64,000 nucleotides of DNA from an uncultured Desulfovibrio sp. (lineage in GTDB: Bacteria > Desulfobacterota > Desulfovibrionia > Desulfovibrionales > Desulfovibrionaceae), in NCBI GenBank assembly GCA_937926875.1, contig CALBAX010000039.1, forward strand, positions 29,126 to 93,125, in the 5' to 3' direction. Positions 7,401 through 14,212 of this stretch are shown in pieces. The notes under the pieces are model-generated. The model was not told where the DNA came from, made no database searches, and was given only the letters and a program-made list of their open reading frames with translations. The stretch's first letter is position 1. Each line of letters opens with the position of its first letter. Position numbers and translations under genes: made by a program.

Positions 7401-8684
7401 ATGAAGACTGCAAAGCATTTCACCACCATCGACCAGATCTGGGAACACCTGGACGGCCTTGGTTTCTTCCACATGGATCTGAGCCTGACGCGCATGGAGA
7501 CCGCCCTCTCCCGCCTGGGCCTTTCCCGCCCGCCCTTCGTGGTGGCCCAGGTCGTGGGCACCAACGGCAAGGGCTCCACGTCCGCCTTCCTGGACAGCCT
7601 GTCCCGTGCCCACGGCTGCCGCACCGGGCTCTATACCTCGCCGCACTTCCTTTCCCCCTGCGAGCGCATCCGCATCGACGGTGCCCCCCTGCAGGAAGAC
7701 CTGTGGCCCGGGCTGGCCACGGAAGTGTACGCGGCGCGACCGGATCTGACCTATTTCGAATTCCTGACCGTGCTGGCCATACTGGCCTTTGCCCGTCAGG
7801 GCGTACGGCTGGCCGTCATGGAAGCCGGTCTGGGCGGCGCCCATGACGCCACCACGGCCCTGGCCAGCGACCTGACCTGCTTCGCGCCCGTGGCCATGGA
7901 CCATGCCGCCATCCTGGGCCCCACCCTGCGTGACATCGCCCTGGACAAATGCGGCGCCATCCGTCCCCGCGTGCCGGTGGTCAGCGCGCCCCAGTTCCCG
8001 GCTGCCGAAGAGGTGCTGCGCCGGCAGGCCGAACAGCTGGCCGCGCCCCTGCACATCGTCGATCCCCTGCCGGGCAACATGCCGCTGGGGCTGGCCGGGC
8101 CGCACCAGCGCATCAATGCCGCCGTGGCCCTGCACGCCTGGCAGGCCCTGGCCCCGCGCCTGCATGTGACGCCGCGGCCTGATGCCGTGGCACGGGGACT
8201 GGCCCGGGCCTTCGTGCCCGGCCGTCTGCAGTCCGTGCCCGCCACGGACCAGCATCCGCCCCTGCTGCTGGACGGCGCCCACAATGCCCACGGCATGGCC
8301 GCCCTGCTGGCCCATGTGCGCCAGTCCGGCCTGCGTCCGCGCGCGGCCATCTATTCCTGCCTGGGCGACAAGGACTGGCATCCGGCCCTGATGCTGCTCA
8401 AGCGTGCCCTGGGAGATGCGCCGCTCTTCATCCCGGCCCTGCACAACGAGCGCGCCGCCGACGCCGCCCAGGTGGTGGCCGCCGCCAATGCTGCGGCCCC
8501 GGCCCATGCCACCCTGCTGCCCGACGTGCGCAACGCTCTGGATGCCGTGCGCGACCTGCCCGGCGACGGCAAGGCCCCGGTCATCATCAGCGGCTCCCTG
8601 TACATGCTGGCGGAATTCTACAGCCTCTATCCCCACCTGCTGGAACAGCCCGACTCCGCCCAGGGCGCCAAGGAGGACGCATGA
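7401..8684 (+). CDS. folC: Bifunctional folylpolyglutamate synthase / dihydrofolate synthase
   Basis: A 427-residue Mur-ligase-family enzyme that adds glutamate to dihydropteroate or folates using ATP. The P-loop VVGTNGKGSTSAF is near residues 53-65; GLYTSPHFLSPCERI, MEAGLGGAHDATT and LLDGAHNAHGM are the typical FolC signatures. Start choice is uncertain. ATG 7401 has no clear Shine-Dalgarno, whereas TTG 7383 in the same frame follows AAGGACAGGG. A four-codon mini-frame (ATG 7390, TGA ending at 7404) overlaps ATG 7401 and could feed it by coupling. The stop codon overlaps the selA start (ATGA, 8681-8684), so the two genes are cotranslated. folP at 22.8 kb supplies the preceding folate step. 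Confidence 0.93.
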   Translation: MKTAKHFTTIDQIWEHLDGLGFFHMDLSLTRMETALSRLGLSRPPFVVAQVVGTNGKGSTSAFLDSLSRAHGCRTGLYTSPHFLSPCERIRIDGAPLQEDLWPGLATEVYAARPDLTYFEFLTVLAILAFARQGVRLAVMEAGLGGAHDATTALASDLTCFAPVAMDHAAILGPTLRDIALDKCGAIRPRVPVVSAPQFPAAEEVLRRQAEQLAAPLHIVDPLPGNMPLGLAGPHQRINAAVALHAWQALAPRLHVTPRPDAVARGLARAFVPGRLQSVPATDQHPPLLLDGAHNAHGMAALLAHVRQSGLRPRAAIYSCLGDKDWHPALMLLKRALGDAPLFIPALHNERAADAAQVVAAANAAAPAHATLLPDVRNALDAVRDLPGDGKAPVIISGSLYMLAEFYSLYPHLLEQPDSAQGAKEDA

Positions 8685-10081
8685 ACCACCTTTTCCGTGC
8701 CCTGCCGTCCATGGATGCCACTCTGGATGCCCTTCTGACAGCGGACAAGGCCCTGTGCGACCTGCCCCGCCCCCTGCTGCGCGAGGCCGTCACGGATTTC
8801 TGGGACAGCCGCCGCGACGACATCCGCGCCGGTCGCGTACAGGATGCCGCCGAACTGGCTCTGGAGGCCTGCCTGCCCGAGCTGCTGGCCTTCGTCCACC
8901 GCAAGACGGCGCCGCGCCTGCGCAACGTCATCAACGGCACCGGCGTGGTCATCCATACCAACATGGGGCGTTCCGTGCTGGCCCGGAGCGCCCAGGAGGC
9001 CGTACGCCGGGTCATCTCCGGCTACTGCAACCTGGAGCTCGACCTGCGCAGCGGCGGACGTGGCAGCCGCTACGTCATCATCGACGAGCTGCTCCAGCGC
9101 CTGACCGGCGCCGAGGCCGCCATGGTGGTCAACAACAATGCCGCCGCCGTCCTGCTGGTGCTGGATACGTTCTGTAAGGGCGGCGAGGTCATCGTCTCGC
9201 GCGGGGAACTGGTAGAGATCGGCGGCAGCTTCCGCATCCCGGAAGTGATGGAAAAAAGCGGTGCCCGCCTGCGTGAAGTGGGCGCCACCAACCGCTGCCA
9301 CCTGCACGACTACGCCGCGGCCATCAACGAAGATACCCGCGCCCTCATGCGCGTGCACACCTCCAACTACCGCATAGTGGGCTTCCATTCCGCCGTGCCC
9401 CTGCCCGATCTGGCAGCCCTGGCCCGGGAACACGGCCTGCCCGTCATCGAGGATCTGGGCAGCGGTTCCTTCATGGACTTTTCCTCTGTGGGCCTGCCCA
9501 ACGAGCCCACGGTGCCCGAAGTGGTGGCCGGAGGCGCCGACGTGGTGACCTTTTCCGGCGACAAGGTGCTGGGAGGCCCGCAATGCGGCCTTATCGTGGG
9601 CAGCCGGGAACGCATCAAGGCCCTGAAAAAGAACCCCCTCACCCGCGCCCTGCGCTGCGACAAGCTGACCATGGCCGCGCTGGAGGCCACCCTGCGCCTC
9701 TATTGCGAGCCCGAACGCGCCCGCCGCGAGATCCCGACCCTGCGCGACATCTGCCGGGATCCCAAAGACCTGGCCCGGGCTGCCCGCTCGCTGGCCGCCC
9801 GGCTGCGCCGCGCCCTGGGCCCTGCCTGCCGCATCAGCCTGCGCCCGGATGTCTCCCGCGTGGGCGGCGGCGCCTTCCCGGAACGCGACCTGCCCACCAC
9901 CCTGGTCTGTCTGGAGCCCGTCGCCATGAGCGCCACGGCCCTCAAGCAGGCCCTGCTGGATACCACGCCGCCGGTGCTGGGCCGGCTGGAAGAAAGGAGC
10001 TTCTGCCTCGACCCGCGCACGCTCCTGCCCGAAGACCTGCCGCGCCTGACGGCCCTGCTCAAACGGCTGCTGGCCGGCTAG
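8681..10081 (+). CDS. selA: L-seryl-tRNA(Sec) selenium transferase
   Basis: A 466-residue PLP enzyme converting Ser-tRNA(Sec) to Sec-tRNA(Sec) with selenophosphate. The full-length family pattern is present: LRNVINGTGVVIHTNMGRS, GSRYVIIDELLQRLTGAE, EAAMVVNNNAAAVLL, and the PLP-lysine motif TFSGDKVLGGPQ with Lys at residue 295, the same number as in E. coli SelA. It starts in the folC stop (ATGA) and so forms a two-gene operon with folC. The matching tRNA-Sec gene is at 26.1 kb; selB and selD are not in the window. This supports selenoprotein synthesis in the organism, as in Desulfovibrio with selenocysteine formate dehydrogenase or hydrogenase. Confidence 0.96.
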   Translation: MNHLFRALPSMDATLDALLTADKALCDLPRPLLREAVTDFWDSRRDDIRAGRVQDAAELALEACLPELLAFVHRKTAPRLRNVINGTGVVIHTNMGRSVLARSAQEAVRRVISGYCNLELDLRSGGRGSRYVIIDELLQRLTGAEAAMVVNNNAAAVLLVLDTFCKGGEVIVSRGELVEIGGSFRIPEVMEKSGARLREVGATNRCHLHDYAAAINEDTRALMRVHTSNYRIVGFHSAVPLPDLAALAREHGLPVIEDLGSGSFMDFSSVGLPNEPTVPEVVAGGADVVTFSGDKVLGGPQCGLIVGSRERIKALKKNPLTRALRCDKLTMAALEATLRLYCEPERARREIPTLRDICRDPKDLARAARSLAARLRRALGPACRISLRPDVSRVGGGAFPERDLPTTLVCLEPVAMSATALKQALLDTTPPVLGRLEERSFCLDPRTLLPEDLPRLTALLKRLLAG

Positions 10082-10249
10082 AGCATATTTCCGCCCGCAT
10101 CCCGTTCCACAGCGCCATGCGGGCCATGCCTCCCGGCCATGCACCGGCCGGAGCATCACGGCCTGCCGCGGCTGCCGGATCCCCGGCCAGCCGGGCACCG
10201 GCTCCATGAAAAGGCAGCAACACTGCCCGCTGCCTAAAGGATACTGGAT

Positions 10250-11647
10250 ATGAAAAAAGCAGAAACGCCTTCCCTCACCTACAGTCCCCGCAACGCCTGG
10301 GACGTGTACACCACCGCCACCCAGAAACGCCAGATGGACGCGCTGGTCAAGCGGTACATGGATTTCCTCAGCAATTGCAAGACCGAACGCGAGACCGTGG
10401 CCTATGTGCAGAAACGACTGCAGGAAGCCGGGTTCAGCGAGGACTTCAAAAAGAACACCGTGTTCCGCAACCTGCGCGGCAAGGCCATCTTCGCCGCCCG
10501 CAAGGGCAAGATCCCGCTGCAGAAGGGCGTGCACCTCATCGCCGCCCATGCCGACAGCCCCCGCCTGGACTTCAAGCAGCGCCCGCTGGTCGAACAGCCC
10601 GGCGTGGCCCAGGCCAAGACCCACTATTACGGCGGCATCCGCAAGTACCAGTGGCTGGCCCGACCTCTGGCCCTGCACGGCGTGGTGGTGCTGGAGAACG
10701 GCAAGAGCATCAGCGTGGCCATCGGTGAAAAAGCCGGCGAGCCCGTCTTCACCATCGCCGACCTGCTGCCTCATCTGGCCCGCAAGCAAAACAGCCAGAC
10801 CCTGGCCGAAGTCTTTGACGGCGAAAAGCTGAACATCATCCTGGGCCACAGCCCGGCCCCCACCGCCGCCAGGGACAAGGACATCAAGGAGCCCATCAAG
10901 CAGCACGTGCTGGAGCTGCTCAACGCCAAGTACGGCATCCGCGAAGAAGACCTCGTCACCGCCGAGCTCCAGGTCGTGCCCGCAGGCCCCGCCACCTATG
11001 TGGGCTTCGACAAGGGCCTGGTGGGCGGCTACGGCCAGGATGACCGCATCTGCGTCTTCACCGCCCTGGAGGCCCTGCTCAACGCCAAGAACAGCAATCG
11101 ACTCTGCCCCAACATGGCCGTCATGTTCTGGGACAAGGAGGAGATCGGCTCCGACGGTGCCACCGGGGCGGCCTCCCGCTTCCTGCAGTACTGCTTCGAA
11201 GACCTGGCCCGCGCCTGGGCCCCGGGCATCCCGGTCTCGCAGGTGCTGCTCAATACCCGTGCCCTGTCCGCTGACGTGGACGCCGCCTTCGACCCCGATT
11301 TCCCCGAAGTGCACGAAAAGCAGAACGCCGCCCAGCTGGGCCACGGCCCCGTCTGCTCCAAGTACTCCGGCTCCGGCGGCAAATACGGTGCCAGCGACGC
11401 CGATGCGGAGTTCTACGGCTACGTGCGCGGCCTGTTCAACGCCCGCAACATCCCCTGGCAGCCTGCCGAACTGGGCAAGGTGGACGTGGGCGGCGGCGGT
11501 ACCGTGGCCCTCTTCCTGGCCGCCTACGGCATGCAGGTCATCGACTGCGGCCCGGCCCTCCTCGCCATGCACAGCCCCTTCGAGCTGGCCAGCTGCGTGG
11601 ACATCCTTGCCACGGCCGAAGCCTATAAGGCCTTCCTCGAAGGTTAG
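10250..11647 (+). CDS. M18-family aminopeptidase (aspartyl aminopeptidase type)
   Basis: A 465-residue cytosolic di-zinc aminopeptidase of family M18, removing N-terminal residues (acidic ones in characterised aspartyl aminopeptidases). Metal ligands and catalytic residues are visible: HLIAAHADSPRLDF (first His/Asp), GGYGQDDRICVF (bridging Asp), WDKEEIGSDGATGA (catalytic Glu pair), and a C-terminal region containing KYSGSGGKYGASDA and AMHSPFE (last His). Length agrees with the bacterial M18 group that starts near MKKAE..LTYSPRNAWD. Ribosome site AAAGGATACTGG lies before ATG 10250. It stands alone, 168 bp after selA, and ends in a long hairpin at 11672-11723. Substrate specificity is inferred from family. 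Confidence 0.93.
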   Translation: MKKAETPSLTYSPRNAWDVYTTATQKRQMDALVKRYMDFLSNCKTERETVAYVQKRLQEAGFSEDFKKNTVFRNLRGKAIFAARKGKIPLQKGVHLIAAHADSPRLDFKQRPLVEQPGVAQAKTHYYGGIRKYQWLARPLALHGVVVLENGKSISVAIGEKAGEPVFTIADLLPHLARKQNSQTLAEVFDGEKLNIILGHSPAPTAARDKDIKEPIKQHVLELLNAKYGIREEDLVTAELQVVPAGPATYVGFDKGLVGGYGQDDRICVFTALEALLNAKNSNRLCPNMAVMFWDKEEIGSDGATGAASRFLQYCFEDLARAWAPGIPVSQVLLNTRALSADVDAAFDPDFPEVHEKQNAAQLGHGPVCSKYSGSGGKYGASDADAEFYGYVRGLFNARNIPWQPAELGKVDVGGGGTVALFLAAYGMQVIDCGPALLAMHSPFELASCVDILATAEAYKAFLEG

Positions 11648-11671
11648 TCCGCCGCTGCTGGAGCGGCATCA

Positions 11672-11752
11672 TTGAGAGGGGGCGGGGACGTTTTTTGTAA
11701 AAACTGTCCCCGCCCCCTCTCAAACTCTCCCCCACCCCTGAAAAAACTTTCG
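11672..11752 (+). repeat. Long hairpin plus C-rich tail, repeat-family copy a (likely also terminator)
   Basis: Perfect 18-bp stem TTGAGAGGGGGCGGGGAC (11672-11689) with GTCCCCGCCCCCTCTCAA (11706-11723); the loop begins GTTTTTTG. A C-rich tail ending CCCCCACCCCTG-AAAAAACTTTCG (11725-11752) runs straight on. The same architecture occurs at 63561-63636. It lies 24 bp after the aminopeptidase stop, where it can also terminate transcription. Confidence 0.7.
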
Positions 11753-11761
11753 TCTGGTCGC

Positions 11762-12101
11762 TCTGGAAGGTCCCCGTCGCTGTCTGGCGGGGAGGGATTT
11801 TCAGCCCCTGAGCAACGAAAAGGCAGACTGTCATACTGCCATGCCTGTTGCCTAATCGAAGAGGGATTCTTGCGTCATGCCCGGCGGACAGTCACGCGCC
11901 GCCTTACATCGCCATATCCGGCAGTACGCTTGTTCTTGCATCACGCACACCTGCCTGGTGGCGTAGCAAGACTATCCGCCCGGTCTTTTCTGTTTTCCGC
12001 CACCAGACACCCACTGACCAACGCCGCAAAAAACGAAAAGCGGACATCCTGAGGATGTCCGCTTTTCCATGCCCGTCGGTCAACGACGGGGACCTTCCAG
12101 A
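11762..12101. repeat. Inverted pair of 18-bp repeats flanking 304 bp
   Basis: TCTGGAAGGTCCCCGTCG (11762-11779) recurs perfectly inverted at 12084-12101. Similarity continues outward on both sides into the C-rich motif (CCCCACCCCT..AAAAAC), so each arm is about 50 bp. The 304 bp between holds no convincing gene but does hold a 14-bp perfect hairpin at 12036-12066. It resembles a MITE-like or decayed mobile unit; no transposase and no clear target-site duplication were seen. Confidence 0.5.
12036..12066. terminator. Perfect hairpin AAAAGCGGACATCC/GGATGTCCGCTTTT
   Basis: 14-bp stem, loop TGA. On the minus strand the arm is followed by CGTTTTTTG, so it could end transcripts coming from mltA; plus-strand function is unclear. 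It sits inside the inverted-repeat unit. Confidence 0.5.
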
Positions 12102-12110
12102 AAGACCATA

Positions 12111-12140
12111 GGAGCGTTTTTGGGGGAGGGGTGGGGAGCT
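12111..12140 (-). repeat. C-rich repeat-family copy b
   Basis: Minus-strand reading CTCCCCACCCCTCCCCCAAA then AACGCTCC. It forms the outer part of the right arm of the inverted pair and lies 130 bp past the mltA stop. Confidence 0.55.
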
Positions 12141-12270
12141 GAATCCTTTTTCCGCTGGGAGCGACCGAAGGCGGCCCGCAGGGCCGTGCCCGTTGCGACG
12201 GAGGAAGCTACGGGCATCGACAGCAACGCAAAGGGGTTCCCTTCCCCTCGAACCAGCCTTTCCCTGCTCC

Positions 12271-13422
12271 CTAGCGTGCCACCAGCACCCAGGCGGGGCC
12301 GGGGGCATCCAGATGGCTGGCAACATAATTGGCGCGTTCGGAGCCGCCGCAGAACAGGTCGATGCGCCGCTGCTTGATGGCGCCGCCCACGTCTTGGGCA
12401 AAGCCGATGCCGCGCAGGGGCAGGTTGCCGTATTTCTCGTCCGGCACGTTGACGCCAAAGGCCACCACGGCGCCCAGCGGGATGTAGCTGCGGTCCACGG
12501 CCAGGGAGAGCCATTCGTCCACCACATGCCCCATGGCGCCGGTGGGGCCGCGGCTGCCGTAGCGGAAAAAGACGTAGCTGGGGTTCTCGTTGAGGATCTC
12601 GCGCACGCGCTGGGGATTGTCCTTGAACCATTGGCGCTGCTCGAAGATGTCGCCGCGCTTGAGCAGGCCCTTCTCGCGCATGATGCGACCCGAGCTCTTG
12701 TATTTGTGGCCGTTCTGGCCCGCGTAGTTGATGAATGCCTCGGTACCGTCATCGAAGACCAGACGGCCGGAGCCCTGGATCTCCAGGAAGAAGACATCCA
12801 CGGGATCCGCAGCCCAGGCCAGTTCCAGCCCGCGTCCGGCCAGCAGCTGCTGCTCTTCGATCTGGCGGCGGGTATGGTAGCGGCCCTTGTGGCGGCGCTT
12901 GTACTGCTTCATGTCCGGCGGCAGGGCGTAGATGGCCTGCTCGTAGCCGGGCTTGCGGGTACGGCTGGCCTTGACGCGGGGCTCATAGTAACCGGAATAG
13001 GCGATGCCGGAGGGGACTTCCACCCACTGGAAGTTCTGGAGGAAGAGCTGCGGTTCGGCATCCAGACGGGGCAGCAGCTCCTGCAGGCGCAGCAGGGTGC
13101 GCTCCATGTCGCCCCAGGTCAGGTGCAGGCCGGGACGGTCGATGGCCACGGCCCCGGCGGGCTTGCTCTTGACATAGAGCAGGGATTTCCGCACCGTAGG
13201 CGCCATCTCGCGCCACGACTGCAGGTCCTGGTTCTGGGGCGCAAGATGTTCCGTGAAGAATTCTGGCGACTCAAAGCCCACGGCGGGCCCTTTGGGGATC
13301 AGGTATTCCTCATGCGTCTGCCGCGACCCGCAGCCGGACAGCGCCAGGGCGGCCAGCAGCACGGCGCACAGCGCCAGACGCGGGAGCCCCTTCCCCACAC
13401 GCAAAGGAGTTTTCTGATGCAT
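12271..13422 (-). CDS. mltA: Membrane-bound lytic murein transglycosylase A, lipoprotein
   Basis: A 383-residue MltA-family peptidoglycan lytic transglycosylase. The N terminus is a lipoprotein signal (LALCAVLLAALALSGCGS, lipid Cys near residue 31), placing it in the outer-membrane inner leaflet. Family motifs are VPSGIAYSGYYEPRVKAS, then DPVDVFFLEIQGSGRL, and AVDRSYIPLGAVVAFGV, ending in a 3D-type DVGGAIK..RIDLFCGG with Asp residues at the active-site positions. The start at 13422 is preceded by AAGGAAAA; no later Met would leave an intact signal peptide. Its ATG lies inside the first codons of the divergent ybgC gene, so its promoter must lie within ybgC. Confidence 0.93.
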   Translation of the reverse strand: MHQKTPLRVGKGLPRLALCAVLLAALALSGCGSRQTHEEYLIPKGPAVGFESPEFFTEHLAPQNQDLQSWREMAPTVRKSLLYVKSKPAGAVAIDRPGLHLTWGDMERTLLRLQELLPRLDAEPQLFLQNFQWVEVPSGIAYSGYYEPRVKASRTRKPGYEQAIYALPPDMKQYKRRHKGRYHTRRQIEEQQLLAGRGLELAWAADPVDVFFLEIQGSGRLVFDDGTEAFINYAGQNGHKYKSSGRIMREKGLLKRGDIFEQRQWFKDNPQRVREILNENPSYVFFRYGSRGPTGAMGHVVDEWLSLAVDRSYIPLGAVVAFGVNVPDEKYGNLPLRGIGFAQDVGGAIKQRRIDLFCGGSERANYVASHLDAPGPAWVLVAR

Positions 13423-13839
13423 GACGATTTTCCTTCCCCGGCCATCTGGTTCACCCACCGGATCTCCTACGGTGAAACAGATACCATGGGCGTTCTGTAT
13501 TATGCGGAGTATCTCCACATCTTCGAGAGGGCGCGCAGCGAATTCATCCGCGCCTGCGGCATGAGCTACCGTGATGTGGAGGAAAAGGACATCATCCTGC
13601 CCGTCCGCGAGGCCCAATGCCGTTACCGTGCCCCGGCCCGCTATGACGATCTGGTGCAGGTCCACACGGCCATCAGCCAATGGGGCCGCGCGTCCATGCG
13701 CTTTGTATACGAGATGTGGAACGAGGACAAGACGCACCTGCTGGCCACGGGCAGCACCCAGCACGCCCTGGTAAACCGTCAGGGCCGTCCGGTGGCCGTA
13801 CCGGACTGGTTGCGCGACCTTCTGGGCAACCTGCAATGA
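13417..13839 (+). CDS. ybgC: YbgC-type acyl-CoA thioesterase (hotdog fold)
   Basis: A 140-residue 4-hydroxybenzoyl-CoA thioesterase-family protein. The signature YGETDTMGVLYYAEYLHIFERAR carries the catalytic Asp, and the remaining beta/alpha hotdog (IILPVREAQCRYRAPARYDD, ATGSTQHALVNRQGRPV) is complete. YbgC proteins hydrolyse short- to medium-chain acyl-CoA and in proteobacteria often accompany Tol-Pal; there is no tol gene here. ATG 13417 follows AAGGAG (13404-13409). Its first two codons, ATGCAT, also contain the mltA start on the other strand. It is followed by a terminator, so monocistronic. Confidence 0.88.
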   Translation: MHDDFPSPAIWFTHRISYGETDTMGVLYYAEYLHIFERARSEFIRACGMSYRDVEEKDIILPVREAQCRYRAPARYDDLVQVHTAISQWGRASMRFVYEMWNEDKTHLLATGSTQHALVNRQGRPVAVPDWLRDLLGNLQ

Positions 13840-13863
13840 CGACGGCCCCACAGCCGCACACAA

Positions 13864-13892
13864 AAAAAGCCGGGGACATCCCGGCTTTTTTA
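13864..13892 (+). terminator. Terminator of ybgC
   Basis: AAAAAGCCGGG-GACAT-CCCGGCTTTTT(TT), 11-bp stem (13864-13874 with 13880-13890). The A-tract on the 5' side makes it usable in both directions. The 320 bp from here to the EF-G-like gene hold only an AT-rich stretch with TATGAT at 14117-14122, possibly that gene's -10 element without a good -35. Confidence 0.8.
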
Positions 13893-14212
13893 TGGCTCTG
13901 GAAAATTTTTCACAATATTTTTTATTATTTTCTGCCTCATACCCATCCGTATCCCGCGGCAGGGGCACAACGGGCTCGTGCCGGACACGGATTTTCAGGC
14001 TCCAGGGGAGCTCTCTGTCCCGTCTTTGCACGGGCAGCCATCTATTTTGTCTTTCCGGGCGCAGATGTCAAGTTGAGCAAAACAGTTTGGGCACTTCCCT
14101 TTTTGGCCATGTCGGGCTATGATTTTATTACTACCGTGTGAAAGGTCGCACCTTGCCCTCGTAAATCCGGCGGCCCCGGGCCCGCCATATCGCTTACTAA
14201 GGGAGTTTTAGC

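Noticed and set aside
8627..11572. 981-codon open frame on the minus strand
   Set aside because: Exactly antisense to selA and the M18 aminopeptidase gene. The His/Gln/Gly-rich composition is the shadow of GC-rich codons; no domain recognised.
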